From an uncultured Nioella sp. (GTDB taxonomy: Bacteria > Pseudomonadota > Alphaproteobacteria > Rhodobacterales > Rhodobacteraceae): DNA of 64,000 nt. The stretch is from the NCBI GenBank assembly GCA_947495575.1, contig CANLZL010000001.1:558001-622000 (forward strand). Reading direction: 5' to 3'. The notes under the pieces are model-generated. The model was not told the DNA's origin, searched no databases, and saw only the letters and a list, made by a program, of their open reading frames with translations. Each line of letters opens with the position of its first letter. The first letter of the stretch is position 1. The translations under genes and the position numbers were made by a program. This document shows positions 1 to 9,372 of the stretch, piece after piece.

Positions 1-2
1 TT

Positions 3-854
3 CTTTTCGGATTGGGCGCGGCAAAGGCAGGCACAACCTGGCTTTACCGTTACCTCGCCTCGCATCCAGAGGCGAGGCTACCTGCCGTCAAGGAACTGCA
101 TTATTTCGACACCTGCGAAACCGGAAAGTTTGACCGCCAAGTTCAACGCATGAAGCAAGAACGTGCTCGGCGTAAAAACCGCCTTCCGGTTCGCGAAGAG
201 GGGTTGCGCAAACGCCTTTGGCGCGAAATCCGTAGCTATACTGAATGGCTCGATGTGATTGCCGATGGGCAGAATGATTCAGCATATTATGACTTTCTGG
301 CGGAAACGGCAGGCGACGCAAAGCTGACCGCGGATATTACGCCCGCTTATTCGACATTGTCCGCAGACAGCCTGACCCGGATGCAGGAAATGACGCCCAG
401 TGCGAAGTTTATCTTTCTGATGCGCGACCCGCTGGACCGGCTGTGGTCCAATATCCGTATGTCTGCGGCGCGGCAAACGGGTGAGCTGGCCGGCAGAGCT
501 TCTGAAATCCTTGAACGCGTCGTGTCCGATCAGGACGCGACTGTGACCGCACGGTCTGATTACGCGGGTACCTTGGCCCGGATAAACGCCGCGCTGGATC
601 CCAAGTGTGTGTTTCTGGGCTTTTATGAAACTCTGTTTCAATCTGATACCCTCGACAGGCTATGTGCTTTTTTGGGCCTTGCGCCTCATCCGGCCCGGGC
701 TGAGGCCCGTGTGCTGGAAGGCGAGAAACTTGAGATGACAGAGGGGCAACGCGCCCGCGCTTTGGCGTGGCTGGCCCCTCAATATGATGCGGTGGCGCGG
801 GCAATGGGCCCATTGCCAAGCCGCTGGACGGATAACATGGAGGCGCTGGCATGA
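3..854 (+). CDS. Sulfotransferase-family protein (5' end outside window)
   Basis: PAPS-dependent sulfotransferase fold. The visible N-terminus carries the 5'-phosphosulfate-binding loop [10 protein letters not shown], and about 130 residues later comes the 3'-phosphate-binding motif [15 protein letters not shown] with the family's RDPxxRxxS pattern. The reading frame is open to the left edge, and the first in-frame start (TTG at 12) lies inside the P-loop-like motif, so the true start is upstream of the window. The stop overlaps the nuoD start (ATGA at 851-854), which implies translational coupling. Acceptor substrate unknown. A sulfotransferase in this place in a nuo cluster is unexpected; nuoC is normally here. 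Confidence 0.85.
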   Translation, partial: LFGLGAAKAGTTWLYRYLASHPEARLPAVKELHYFDTCETGKFDRQVQRMKQERARRKNRLPVREEGLRKRLWREIRSYTEWLDVIADGQNDSAYYDFLAETAGDAKLTADITPAYSTLSADSLTRMQEMTPSAKFIFLMRDPLDRLWSNIRMSAARQTGELAGRASEILERVVSDQDATVTARSDYAGTLARINAALDPKCVFLGFYETLFQSDTLDRLCAFLGLAPHPARAEARVLEGEKLEMTEGQRARALAWLAPQYDAVARAMGPLPSRWTDNMEALA

Positions 855-2074
855 TGGATGGCGGCAAAGGCTTCGAAGACGCCCTGACAGGCGAACAGAA
901 GATCCGGAATTTTAACATCAACTTTGGGCCTCAGCACCCGGCGGCCCACGGCGTGTTGCGTCTGGTGCTTGAGCTGGATGGTGAGATCGTGGAACGCTGC
1001 GATCCGCATATCGGCCTTTTGCACCGTGGCACCGAGAAGCTGATGGAATCCCGCACCTATCTGCAAAACCTGCCGTATTTTGACCGGCTCGATTACGTGG
1101 CGCCGATGAATCAGGAACATGCCTGGTGTTTGGCGATTGAAAAGCTGACCGGTACCGAGGTGCCGCGCCGCGCGTCCCTGATCCGGGTGCTTTATTCCGA
1201 GATCGGCCGCATCCTTAATCACCTTCTCAACGTCACCACGCAAGCCATGGATGTGGGTGCATTGACCCCGCCGCTGTGGGGCTTTGAAGAGCGTGAAAAG
1301 CTGATGATCTTTTACGAGCGCGCCTGTGGTGCGCGTCTGCACGCGGCCTATTTCCGGCCCGGCGGTGTGCATCAGGATCTTCCCAGTGACCTGCTGGACG
1401 ATATCGAGACATGGGCGAATGAATTCCCCAATGTTCTTGACGATATCGACGGACTCCTGACCGAGAACCGCATCTTCAAACAACGAAATGCGGATATCGG
1501 TATCGTGACCGAGCAGGACATCCTCGATTGGGGTTTTTCCGGTGTCATGGTCCGCGGTTCGGGCATGGCGTGGGATTTGCGGCGTGCGCAACCCTATGAA
1601 TGCTATGATGAGTTCGAGTTCCAGATTCCTGTTGGCAAAAATGGCGACTGCTTTGACCGCTACCTCTGCCGCATGGAAGAAATGCGGCAGTCGCTTTCAA
1701 TCATCCATCAGTCAATCGCCAAGCTTCGCGCCCCCGAAGGGCAGGGTGACATCCTGGCCCGTGGCAAACTGACCCCGCCTAAACGTGGCGATATGAAAAC
1801 CTCGATGGAGGCTCTCATCCACCACTTCAAACTCTACACTGAAGGCTTCCACGTGCCCGCAGGTGAGGTTTATGCAGCGGTTGAAGCTCCCAAGGGTGAG
1901 TTCGGCGTCTACCTTGTCGCCGACGGCACCAACAAACCCTACAAGGCCAAGTTGCGCGCCCCTGGATACCTGCATTTGCAGGCGATGGATCACGTCGCGG
2001 GCGGTCACCAACTTGCGGATGTGGCAGCCATTATCGGCACGATGGATGTCGTGTTTGGTGAAATCGACCGCTAA
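851..2074 (+). CDS. nuoD: NADH-quinone oxidoreductase subunit D (49 kDa)
   Basis: Core subunit of the peripheral arm of complex I that helps form the quinone site together with NuoB. The 407-residue length is normal for alphaproteobacteria. Typical motifs are visible: [19 protein letters not shown] near residue 20, [14 protein letters not shown], and the C-terminal stretch [24 protein letters not shown]-like ending (residues about 384-407). It is not fused to NuoC. ATG at 851 overlaps the upstream sulfotransferase stop. The next gene begins about 200 bases downstream, so downstream expression may involve read-through or another promoter. Confidence 0.98.
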   Translation: MMDGGKGFEDALTGEQKIRNFNINFGPQHPAAHGVLRLVLELDGEIVERCDPHIGLLHRGTEKLMESRTYLQNLPYFDRLDYVAPMNQEHAWCLAIEKLTGTEVPRRASLIRVLYSEIGRILNHLLNVTTQAMDVGALTPPLWGFEEREKLMIFYERACGARLHAAYFRPGGVHQDLPSDLLDDIETWANEFPNVLDDIDGLLTENRIFKQRNADIGIVTEQDILDWGFSGVMVRGSGMAWDLRRAQPYECYDEFEFQIPVGKNGDCFDRYLCRMEEMRQSLSIIHQSIAKLRAPEGQGDILARGKLTPPKRGDMKTSMEALIHHFKLYTEGFHVPAGEVYAAVEAPKGEFGVYLVADGTNKPYKAKLRAPGYLHLQAMDHVAGGHQLADVAAIIGTMDVVFGEIDR

Positions 2075-2281
2075 TGCTGGTTTCTGTTGGGTTGCCCGGC
2101 CTGATGCTGCTTATCGGTGGCAACCCGGTGGTTGTCGGGCCAGTTATCGCGATTGCAATTCCCCAACTGGTACTGCCGTTCCCGTTCTGAACTGCCGCCC
2201 CGGCGGCAGTTTTCGACGAAAAACGCGAATTGGTGCTATACTCCCTGATATTATTTGATTTTCATTAGGGGGATTTTCGCA

Positions 2282-2854
2282 ATGAAAACTATGAGATGCA
2301 CCGCATCCGTGCTGGGCATGTTTATGGCAGCCTCGTCTGCATTCGCGGACCTTGCACCGCGATTTGATGAGAGCCTTGGCTTTTCGGTATTGGGTGTGAC
2401 CCCGGCGGGCCTTTTGGTCGACAATGCCGGTACATCTTTCAATTGCGGTGTCGATGAAGTTTCTGAACGCGTGTTGGCGCTAAGCCACTGCCAGGCCATT
2501 TTGGGACCCATGGCTGCTGCCGCTGCCGCCGCAGCAGAAGAGAATTGGCTAATGGAGCAAGAAGGTGTGGCCGACCTCCTTGGTGAGCTGCCGGACCAGG
2601 TTTTCGCAGGCGCAATTCGCGCTGTCATGGCCAGGTCAGGATGTGTTCTGGATGGAACGAATGAAGAGGCATTGCGCGCTTGGTTCTTGCCTGCAATGGG
2701 CGTCCAACTTGGCTTGCAGTCACCATTTTCTGAGGATGTCCTTGATGCCCTGGATGACCGGGTAGGGGATGGAGCAGAGATATTGCTGGAAACAGGTGAG
2801 GTTGTCCTGAACGTCGACGACACCATTGCAACTTTGGTCAATTGCACTCAATGA
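2282..2854 (+). CDS. Exported protein with one copy of a two-cysteine module
   Basis: A 190-residue protein of unrecognised family. The start at 2282 is chosen over an upstream TTG (2255) because a purine-rich AGGGGG lies before it and a clean signal peptide follows (residues 1-22, ending SSAFA/D). The mature part has cysteines at 55, 70, 121 and 188 and an alanine run near residues 78-86. The C-terminal half (about 95-190) resembles each of three modules in the protein at 3271: a helix ending GC, a second helix, then an xGxV...LxxC ending. It is followed by a 4-base ATGA overlap with the next gene. Probably periplasmic. Function unknown. Confidence 0.75.
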   Translation: MKTMRCTASVLGMFMAASSAFADLAPRFDESLGFSVLGVTPAGLLVDNAGTSFNCGVDEVSERVLALSHCQAILGPMAAAAAAAAEENWLMEQEGVADLLGELPDQVFAGAIRAVMARSGCVLDGTNEEALRAWFLPAMGVQLGLQSPFSEDVLDALDDRVGDGAEILLETGEVVLNVDDTIATLVNCTQ

Positions 2855-3210
2855 GTCTTGGCGTGATTGTCACAATTTGTGGCGTGATTTCATTTTTGAT
2901 TCTTGCAATGTTGGCCGTCGCTTTTGCAACCAATCCAGAGCGAGGGTTGGAGCAAACAACCCATCGACAGGAAAAACTTCCGTCTGTGATGGCCGATCGC
3001 TACGCGGCCTTTGCTGTTTTGGCGGCGGCGTTCACAGTTTACGGCGACCTAAATGTCATGGCGATGTTTTTTGCGGTCTGTGCGTTCATGGGGTTTGCGG
3101 ATGGCTGGATCTACGCCCGCGCCGGGCATCCACATTGGAAGCATACCAGCTCGGGCCTTTTGTCAACCGGAGCCCTACTGATTGCCCTTGCCGCAATAAT
3201 CGCGGGCTGA
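2851..3210 (+). CDS. Small integral membrane protein
   Basis: A 119-residue hydrophobic protein with about four predicted membrane helices (roughly residues 4-25, 50-68, 70-88 and 100-118). The start ATG at 2851 overlaps the previous stop (ATGA), so the two are probably translated together. The size and helix pattern resemble small DUF4267-type membrane proteins, but that link is only a guess. A conserved-looking segment FADGWIYARAGHPHWKHT lies before the last helix. It sits between two exported proteins that share a module, inside the nuo cluster. No enzymatic motif was seen. Confidence 0.65.
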   Translation: MSLGVIVTICGVISFLILAMLAVAFATNPERGLEQTTHRQEKLPSVMADRYAAFAVLAAAFTVYGDLNVMAMFFAVCAFMGFADGWIYARAGHPHWKHTSSGLLSTGALLIALAAIIAG

Positions 3211-3270
3211 CGCATGGGTGCGACTGGATGGCGGGAACCTCGCTGCAATAAAGTGAAAGGAGACTATCTT

Positions 3271-4338
3271 ATGAAAATCAACGCGCTCCGTACCCTTATT
3301 CTGTACTTTTACATTGGCGTGACTTCGGCCGCCGTGGCCGAAGATATCGATTTTCAGGCCATGACTGACAACTTCGCCGCATACCTCCAGGCACAAGTCA
3401 ACGATTGCCTGCTACCGCCCGACGATCTGGCCGGGATCCTGACCATTACGGCACTCAATATCGAGTTTGGGTACTATTCCAATAATACGGGGATCGATGA
3501 GGCGCAGGCGGCAGACTTGGCTGCCGCGTGGTGGCAGGGATTGCTGGACCGGCAGGAGGTTCTGGATATTGGCGAGGGCACCTATCAACTTCAGACCTGT
3601 CCCCCCCCTAGCGAGGCACAGCGTGTTGAGGCGGCCATTAGCAGGATCGATGCCCTAAGCGATATTGAAGCAATGGCGCTATTTTCGGACTTTATGGGCC
3701 AACAGGGATGTCGCGTGCCCATCGCACTCCAAGACAGGTTTACCGAAATTGGCATCCGCCATGTTGCCACCAGCTTTGGGGTCGATCTGCCTGACCCGAT
3801 GCCATCTGACGCCGATCCGCTCTATACCCGTCTGGTCGAGATCATCTATGACCTGGTCGACTTTGCTGGTGAGGATCTGATACGGGCTGGCGCTCTGACG
3901 GTTGAAAATGGAATTGCCCGTCTGTCGCCCTGCACACCCACTGGTGCCCCGCTCAGGATCGATCCAGTTCATGCCATGGCCGAGGCGAGGGAAATGACGG
4001 CCTTCGAATTATTGGATCATCTTGGAATGTTGATTGAAGCCATTGGCTGCCGGTTGGCCGACGGTCAGATTGACGTGCTGCAACTTCATTTTACCCGAGA
4101 GATTCTGGCCAGCGTCGGCGTCGACCTCGCTCCACCCGACATGCGCCGATACGCCGATACAGGCGACGGGCCCGCGGCGGAATACGGCGCGACGATCGCA
4201 TATCTGCAAGAGCAGTTCGCCGCGGCATTGGAAAGCATGACCGAATTCGCGATGCTTGAGCGTTCAGGTGGGGTGCAAACATTGACCCGTTGCGATGCGC
4301 CAAGCGACCCGTTCGACCTGTCTATTTATGATCTATGA
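3271..4338 (+). CDS. Exported protein with three tandem two-cysteine modules
   Basis: A 355-residue exported protein of no recognised family. Start 3271 is preceded by a strong AAAGGAGA ribosome-binding site, whereas the upstream in-frame ATG at 3214 has none. Residues 1-22 form a signal peptide ending SAAVA/E. The mature chain contains exactly six cysteines in three pairs (46/110, 147/221, 260/341), each pair bracketing an 80-100 residue alpha-helical module that ends with a short xGxxxL-x-C strand-like segment. The neighbouring protein at 2282 carries one such module (121/188). Disulfide formation in the periplasm is plausible. Position before nuoE suggests an envelope role, but this is inference. 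Confidence 0.75.
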   Translation: MKINALRTLILYFYIGVTSAAVAEDIDFQAMTDNFAAYLQAQVNDCLLPPDDLAGILTITALNIEFGYYSNNTGIDEAQAADLAAAWWQGLLDRQEVLDIGEGTYQLQTCPPPSEAQRVEAAISRIDALSDIEAMALFSDFMGQQGCRVPIALQDRFTEIGIRHVATSFGVDLPDPMPSDADPLYTRLVEIIYDLVDFAGEDLIRAGALTVENGIARLSPCTPTGAPLRIDPVHAMAEAREMTAFELLDHLGMLIEAIGCRLADGQIDVLQLHFTREILASVGVDLAPPDMRRYADTGDGPAAEYGATIAYLQEQFAAALESMTEFAMLERSGGVQTLTRCDAPSDPFDLSIYDL

Positions 4339-4506
4339 TCTATGTCCGTTGCATGCCGGAACATAATCGGCCGCCTGCGTCACAAACTCTTTTGCAATCT
4401 GAGCCTGGATGTGACAATTCAAACCCCGTGTAAACATGTGACCCATGGACATTCCGTGCCTGCTCTGGCAGCACGGGGCCCAAGTTGAATCTACGGGAAC
4501 GACCTG

Positions 4507-5628
4507 ATGCTGCGACGCCTCTACCACGACCAGCCCGAAAGCTTTGCCTTCACCGATGCCAACCTCGCATGGGCCGAGGCGCAGATCACAAAGTACCCAG
4601 AGGGTCGGGCGCAATCCGCAATCATTCCGCTCTTGTGGCGCGCGCAGGAACAAGAGGGTTGGCTGACCCGCGCTGCGATTGAACATGTCGCTGAGATGTT
4701 GGGCATCGCGTATATTCGTGCGTTGGAAGTGGCGACCTTCTATTTCATGTTCCAGTTGCAGCCAGTGGGCTCCATCGCACATGTTCAGGTATGCGGGACC
4801 ACTTCCTGCATGATTTGCGGCGCAGAAGACCTGATTGGCATTTGTCAGGACAAGATTGCGGCCAACGCCCATGATTTATCTGCAGACGGCAAATTCTCTT
4901 GGGAAGAGGTCGAATGCCTCGGTGCGTGTTCGAATGCACCGATGGTCCAGATCGGCAAAGATTATTACGAGGATCTGACAGCCGAAAAATTCACTTGGAT
5001 TTTGGATGAACTGGCCGCTGGTCGCGTGCCGACGCCGGGCCCCCAAAACGGCCGTTATGCATCCGAACCGCTTTCTGGTCTGACCTCGCTGACAGAATAT
5101 GAAGCAGGCCGGGATGATCTGAACGCATCTGCCCGCTTGGCCGCGGATATCGGGGATACCGTTAAGCGGATCGATGGAACCGAAGTGCCCCTGTTGGCGC
5201 CGTGGGGTAAGCAATCTGGCAAGGGGGCAGACGCTGAACAGCCACCGACCCCAGCTGAGGAACCCACGCCGAAGCCGGCTCACGCCCAGAAATCTGCACA
5301 GGCAAAAGCCAAGGAATCACCGGGAACTCCGGCAGAAACATCCGAACAACCTGCTGCTCTGGTCGAGGAGGCTGCTGCTGAAACGCAAGAGCAGGAGCCT
5401 GAATTGCTAAGCGCCGCCCGTGAAGGCGGGGCAGATGACCTCAAAAAGATCTCTGGCGTTGGTCCAAAGCTTGAAGGCGTTTTGAACGACCTCGGCTTTT
5501 ATCATTTTGACCAGATTGCAGCCTGGACACCGGAACAGGTGGCCTGGGTGGACGCCCGCCTGAAATTCAAAGGTCGCATCGAACGCGATGATTGGATTTC
5601 GCAAGCGGCGGAGCTTGCTAAAGGGTAA
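4507..5628 (+). CDS. nuoE: NADH-quinone oxidoreductase subunit E with C-terminal HhH-like domain
   Basis: 24-kDa-type subunit of the NADH-oxidising module, carrying the N1a [2Fe-2S] cluster. Residues 1-165 are a normal NuoE with ligands C96, C101, C137 and C141 (CGTTSC and ECLGAC). A further 200 residues follow: a linker, a low-complexity Pro/Ala/Glu/Lys stretch, and at 307-373 a compact domain ([17 protein letters not shown]..., helix-hairpin-helix-like). The 373-residue length is about twice that of classical NuoE. The same domain ends the next two proteins (5788 and 6504). A terminator-like hairpin follows the gene. Confidence 0.96.
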   Translation: MLRRLYHDQPESFAFTDANLAWAEAQITKYPEGRAQSAIIPLLWRAQEQEGWLTRAAIEHVAEMLGIAYIRALEVATFYFMFQLQPVGSIAHVQVCGTTSCMICGAEDLIGICQDKIAANAHDLSADGKFSWEEVECLGACSNAPMVQIGKDYYEDLTAEKFTWILDELAAGRVPTPGPQNGRYASEPLSGLTSLTEYEAGRDDLNASARLAADIGDTVKRIDGTEVPLLAPWGKQSGKGADAEQPPTPAEEPTPKPAHAQKSAQAKAKESPGTPAETSEQPAALVEEAAAETQEQEPELLSAAREGGADDLKKISGVGPKLEGVLNDLGFYHFDQIAAWTPEQVAWVDARLKFKGRIERDDWISQAAELAKG

Positions 5629-5651
5629 ACGCCCGCAAAGTTAATTGATTT

Positions 5652-5682
5652 GGCCCGCAGCGATTGCTCGCGGGCCATTTTT
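5652..5682 (+). terminator. Rho-independent terminator after nuoE
   Basis: GGCCCGC (5652-5658) pairs with GCGGGCC (5670-5676) and is followed by a short T run. It lies 24 bases after the nuoE stop and would end or attenuate a transcript carrying nuoD-nuoE. Confidence 0.75.
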
Positions 5683-5787
5683 CTGCGTCCTCAATGGCAA
5701 TACGCCCCGCAAAATGTCGATTTCTCTTCGTCGAATGTATCATGTCGTGTCTACTGCCTAACCAATATTGTATGGGGAGGAAGCAAT

Positions 5788-6462
5788 ATGTCGGACATGA
5801 CAAGCTGTAGAAAGATGTGCTGGATCATTGCTGCTGCGGCGGGTGTCGTACTTTGGCTGATACTTGCAATGAGCACATCATGGTCCTGGATTGCTTGTTT
5901 GTTGCTGGGTGTCGTTTTGGCAGTGATCCTGGGGATCTTGTTACCTGGTGTCATTTGCGAGGATGATGCGCCCGCGATTGCAGCGCCGCCCGTGGCGGAA
6001 GCCTTGCCAGAGCCAGAACCTGTAGCCAGCCCAACGGAATCACCTGAAGCTGCGGATCCAATTGAGGCCGAGGTCACGCACGAATCTGTCGAGCCAGACT
6101 CTGAGCCCGAAGTGGAACCAGAACCTGAATCCTTACCAGAGCCACAAGAGGACCCGGTTGCGCAAACTGCCATGGAAGGGCCGCCGCAGGGCATGGATCA
6201 GGCGCGTGATGGGGGGGCAGATGACCTTAAAAAAATCAAGGGCATTGGCCCAAAACTTGAAGAAATGCTGCATGCGCACGGTATTTTCCACTTCGATCAA
6301 ATCGCCGGATGGGAGCCGTCGGACGTGGCTTGGATGGATGACAACCTCAAAGGATTCAAAGGTCGCGTGACCCGTGATGATTGGGTTGGGCAGGCGGAAA
6401 CGCTTGCTGAGGGGGGTGCGACAAAATTCTCAAGAAAAGTTGACGATGGTGACGTATATTAG
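5788..6462 (+). CDS. Membrane-anchored protein with NuoE-type HhH-like C-terminal domain
   Basis: A 224-residue protein. Start 5788 is chosen for the GGGGAGG site just upstream; a longer frame reaches 5650 but crosses the nuoE terminator. Two adjacent membrane helices (about 10-28 and 33-55) are followed by an acidic Pro/Glu-rich linker (about 60-140). Residues 142-224 hold a domain nearly identical in pattern to the NuoE tail, with the core KKIKGIGPKLEEMLHAHG and HFDQIAGW. Such domains are often annotated as 5' DNA nuclease-like or HhH domains, but here they probably mediate protein or nucleic-acid contact. No catalytic residues were identified. Confidence 0.8.
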   Translation: MSDMTSCRKMCWIIAAAAGVVLWLILAMSTSWSWIACLLLGVVLAVILGILLPGVICEDDAPAIAAPPVAEALPEPEPVASPTESPEAADPIEAEVTHESVEPDSEPEVEPEPESLPEPQEDPVAQTAMEGPPQGMDQARDGGADDLKKIKGIGPKLEEMLHAHGIFHFDQIAGWEPSDVAWMDDNLKGFKGRVTRDDWVGQAETLAEGGATKFSRKVDDGDVY

Positions 6463-6503
6463 GGGTGGGAGGATGTGTGAAACCATCCAAAAGGAAGACC
6501 TAG

Positions 6504-7133
6504 ATGAAACTCGCAGAAGACATCTGGCTTAAATCTGTCACGGCTCAAAGCAACATTGTTGCAGCGGCCAATTACTCCACCGCTTTCGTTCAGAATGCTG
6601 CGGTGCAGAGTGTTCACGTCACTCTGACGACGCCCATGGTGTTCTGGTCGGCATTCTCGCGTGCATTGGATGCAGAGCTGCCCAGGACGGGCGAAGTCGT
6701 CAACCTCTTCGACGCGCCGAAAGAAACGGATGTTGCAGCCGAACCAGAGAGTGAGGCCGAAACAGAGGTTGCATTGCCGGACATCGATACCGCGGCTGCA
6801 CCCATTGTGGACATTCCTGTAGAGCCTGTGGCCGAGACGCCTGCGCCGGTTGTCGAGGCGGAAGCAGCGCCCGAAGTTGATGACATCCCCGCTGCGAAAC
6901 CCGGTCTTGTTCTTTTGGACGAGCCGCGTGGCGGAAAGGCCGATGATCTGACCGAGATTAAAGGGATCGGGGCCAAAATGTCGGCCAGTCTGACCGATTT
7001 TGGCATTTACCATTTTGATCAGATTGCCGGCCTAGATCAGGACGGCATTGATTGGCTTGATCAGCATCTACCGGGCTTCAAGCGCAATTGCGCCAGGTTT
7101 GACCTGATTGCGTCGGCCAAATCGTTGGTCTGA
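6504..7133 (+). CDS. Protein with NuoE-type HhH-like C-terminal domain
   Basis: A 209-residue protein starting at 6504 behind a GGAAGA site. The N-terminal 60 residues look amphipathic and helical (SVTAQSNIVAAANYSTAF...) rather than strongly membrane-spanning, and are loosely phasin-like. An acidic Ala/Pro/Glu linker spans roughly 70-135. The C-terminal domain (143-209) is the third local copy of the NuoE-tail domain, with ADDLTEIKGIGAKMSASL and YHFDQIAGL. It lies 41 bases after the preceding paralogue and is closed by a strong terminator. Function unknown; co-location suggests a role linked to complex I or its assembly. Confidence 0.8.
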   Translation: MKLAEDIWLKSVTAQSNIVAAANYSTAFVQNAAVQSVHVTLTTPMVFWSAFSRALDAELPRTGEVVNLFDAPKETDVAAEPESEAETEVALPDIDTAAAPIVDIPVEPVAETPAPVVEAEAAPEVDDIPAAKPGLVLLDEPRGGKADDLTEIKGIGAKMSASLTDFGIYHFDQIAGLDQDGIDWLDQHLPGFKRNCARFDLIASAKSLV

Positions 7134-7161
7134 CAGGTCAGATCGACCGAAAATCCAACAC

Positions 7162-7197
7162 AAAAAGCGCCGGGGCCACACCCGGCGCTTTTTCTTT
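7162..7197 (+). terminator. Strong Rho-independent terminator
   Basis: AAAGCGCCGGG pairs with CCCGGCGCTTT across a short loop and runs straight into a T-rich tail (7189-7197). It separates the two HhH-like genes from the DUF5337-nuoF unit. Confidence 0.9.
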
Positions 7198-7283
7198 GAC
7201 AAAACCGGACCATTTCGCGTGCGCTAAGGTGGACATCGCCGCCCGCTCTGCAATAAACGATGCCAAACGCAGATAGGCACGGA

Positions 7284-7514
7284 ATGACCGAAAGCTCCGG
7301 GAAATCGTCTGACCCCAGCCGCAAGGCCCGCGTCGCAGCCATCGTAATGGCCGCAACAATGGTTTTATGGATGGGCGCACAATTCCTGGGTGGACGTTTA
7401 GGTTTGCCCGTGCGTTATGTATTTCTGTTCGACCTTGCGGCAATTGCGGCTCTGGTCTGGGCGCTGATTGTAACATATCAGGTCTGGCAAGCCCGCCGCG
7501 CAGAAAGGGACTGA
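7284..7514 (+). CDS. DUF5337 family small membrane protein
   Basis: A 76-residue protein with two membrane helices. The core [20 protein letters not shown], followed by [19 protein letters not shown], matches what I know of DUF5337, a Rhodobacterales family found beside nuoF. Start 7284 is preferred over ATG 7260 because family members begin with a short hydrophilic segment before the first helix, but the ribosome site is weak either way. The stop lies two bases before the nuoF ATG (7517), implying coupled translation. A role as a lineage-specific complex I accessory or assembly protein is inference. Confidence 0.8.
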   Translation: MTESSGKSSDPSRKARVAAIVMAATMVLWMGAQFLGGRLGLPVRYVFLFDLAAIAALVWALIVTYQVWQARRAERD

Positions 7515-7516
7515 GG

Positions 7517-8815
7517 ATGCTTCAGGATCAAGACCGTATCTTTACCAATATCTATGGCATGCATGATCGCAATCTGGCAGGCGCCAAAGCGCGCGGCCAT
7601 TGGGATGGCACCAAGGACCTGATTGGTCTGGGCAAAGATAAGATCGTGGAAATCATGAAAGCGTCCGGCCTGCGCGGTCGCGGCGGCGCGGGCTTTCCGA
7701 CAGGTCTGAAGTGGTCCTTCATGCCCAAGGAAAGTGACGGTCGCCCGTCCTACCTGGTCATCAATGCCGACGAATCCGAGCCCGGCACCTGCAAAGACCG
7801 CGAGATTATGCGCAATGATCCCCATACGCTGATCGAGGGGGCGTTGATTGCCTCTTTCGCGATGGGTGCGCATGTCTCCTACATTTATATCCGCGGCGAA
7901 TATATTCGCGAGCGTGAAGCGTTGCAGGCTGCGATTGATGAGGCCTATGAAAACGGATTGCTCGGCAAAAATGCTGCTGGTTCCGGCTGGGATTTTGACC
8001 TTTATCTGCATCACGGGGCAGGGGCTTATATTTGCGGCGAAGAAACCGCACTGATCGAATCGCTGGAAGGCAAAAAAGGTATGCCCCGCATGAAGCCGCC
8101 TTTCCCGGCGGGTGCGGGCCTCTATGGTTGTCCTTCGACTGTAAACAATGTCGAATCGATTGCGGTTGTGCCCACGATCCTACGTCGTGGTGCCGATTGG
8201 TTTGCCGGTTTCGGCCGTCCGAATAATGCAGGTACTAAGCTGTTTGCCATCTCCGGCCACGTGAACAATCCCTGCGTCGTTGAAGAGGCGATGTCGATTT
8301 CTTTCGAGGAACTGATCGAAAAGCATTGTGGCGGTATTCGTGGCGGGTGGGACAACCTCAAGGCTGTGATCCCCGGCGGATCTTCAGTGCCAAGCGTGCG
8401 TGGCGAAAACATGCGCGACGCGATCATGGATTTCGATTACCTGCGCAACGATCTGGGCTCGGGTCTTGGCACGGCAGCTGTCATCGTGATGGATCAGTCG
8501 ACAGATATCATCAAAGCAATCTGGCGTTTGTCGAAATTCTACAAGCATGAAAGCTGTGGTCAGTGCACGCCATGTCGTGAAGGAACCGGCTGGATGATGC
8601 GTGTCATGGACCGTCTGGTCCGTGGTGAGGCGGATCCCGAAGAGATCGATATGCTCTGGGATGTGACCAAACAGGTCGAAGGCCACACCATCTGTGCGCT
8701 TGGCGACGCGGCGGCGTGGCCGATTCAAGGCCTCATCCGCAATTTCCGCGACGAGATCGAAGACCGGATCAAGGCCCAGCAAACTGGACGTGTGAGTGCC
8801 GTCGCCGCCGAATAA
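7517..8815 (+). CDS. nuoF: NADH-quinone oxidoreductase subunit F
   Basis: 51-kDa subunit of complex I: binds NADH and FMN and carries the N3 [4Fe-4S] cluster. Visible features are the glycine-rich nucleotide/FMN loop [16 protein letters not shown] near residue 53, the [12 protein letters not shown] segment, and the cluster ligands C347, C350 and C353 ([14 protein letters not shown]) with the fourth at C393. The length of 432 residues is standard. The start at 7517 comes directly after the DUF5337 stop; a longer frame to 7367 only overlaps that gene. Two tandem terminators follow. Confidence 0.98.
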   Translation: MLQDQDRIFTNIYGMHDRNLAGAKARGHWDGTKDLIGLGKDKIVEIMKASGLRGRGGAGFPTGLKWSFMPKESDGRPSYLVINADESEPGTCKDREIMRNDPHTLIEGALIASFAMGAHVSYIYIRGEYIREREALQAAIDEAYENGLLGKNAAGSGWDFDLYLHHGAGAYICGEETALIESLEGKKGMPRMKPPFPAGAGLYGCPSTVNNVESIAVVPTILRRGADWFAGFGRPNNAGTKLFAISGHVNNPCVVEEAMSISFEELIEKHCGGIRGGWDNLKAVIPGGSSVPSVRGENMRDAIMDFDYLRNDLGSGLGTAAVIVMDQSTDIIKAIWRLSKFYKHESCGQCTPCREGTGWMMRVMDRLVRGEADPEEIDMLWDVTKQVEGHTICALGDAAAWPIQGLIRNFRDEIEDRIKAQQTGRVSAVAAE

Positions 8816-8842
8816 GGCTTTCCGCGCCAGATTGAAGAATTA

Positions 8843-8873
8843 GAAGGCTGGGCCAATGGTCCGGCCTTTTTTT
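8843..8873 (+). terminator. Rho-independent terminator 1 after nuoF
   Basis: AAGGCTGG pairs imperfectly with CCGGCCTT around an AATGG loop and runs into seven T residues. It lies 27 bases after the nuoF stop. Confidence 0.8.
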
Positions 8874-8932
8874 GAGTTGGCTATCCAGTGAACGATTGAC
8901 CAAGGAAACTCACAAACTCTGCCATCACAAGG

Positions 8933-8963
8933 AACCCAAAAGTGACGCCTTTTGGGTTTTTTG
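8933..8963 (+). terminator. Rho-independent terminator 2 after nuoF
   Basis: AACCCAAAA (8933-8941) pairs with TTTTGGGTT (8950-8958) followed by a T run. As a second hairpin within 100 bases it would make termination after nuoF efficient, so nuoG needs its own promoter. Confidence 0.8.
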
Positions 8964-9024
8964 TTGAAACGGAGTTCGCTTTTCCCTATATAGTGTAAAT
9001 CAGACATTATTAATGGGGGTTTAA

Positions 9025-9372
9025 ATGTCCGGACTTCTTCATCGCGCAAAGTCACGCTTTTCTCAGCTCGATCAAAGCTTGATCTCGCCGAGCTCATTCT
9101 TCATCGCAGCCGCGTTCGCGTTTTTCTTTGTGTACCCGGTCCTAGTAGCTGGCTACGAATTGAATGGCATCATGGGCGCGATCGGTCTTTTGATCGTATT
9201 GATTCCAATTGTTGCCATTGCGGTGTTGATGTCTGTGGCAGGCGGAGAAGGTTTCTGGGGCAGTATGGGAGCAATCGCCTTGTTCTTAATTGGAATCTCC
9301 TGCCTGCTTATTTCGGTGCCCATCCTCGTGAACGGTTTCTCACAGCTCTTTTTCGGGGTGGATTGGATTTGA
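9025..9372 (+). CDS. Small membrane protein, unknown
   Basis: A 115-residue hydrophobic protein with three to four membrane helices (about 26-44, 48-72, 80-105). ATG at 9025 follows a GGGGG purine tract in an AT-rich leader. It sits alone between the tandem nuoF terminators and the next membrane protein. No family was recognised. It is probably monocistronic; the AT-rich stretch around 8985-9010 could hold its promoter. Confidence that it is expressed is moderate because no homologue comes to mind. Confidence 0.5.
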   Translation: MSGLLHRAKSRFSQLDQSLISPSSFFIAAAFAFFFVYPVLVAGYELNGIMGAIGLLIVLIPIVAIAVLMSVAGGEGFWGSMGAIALFLIGISCLLISVPILVNGFSQLFFGVDWI

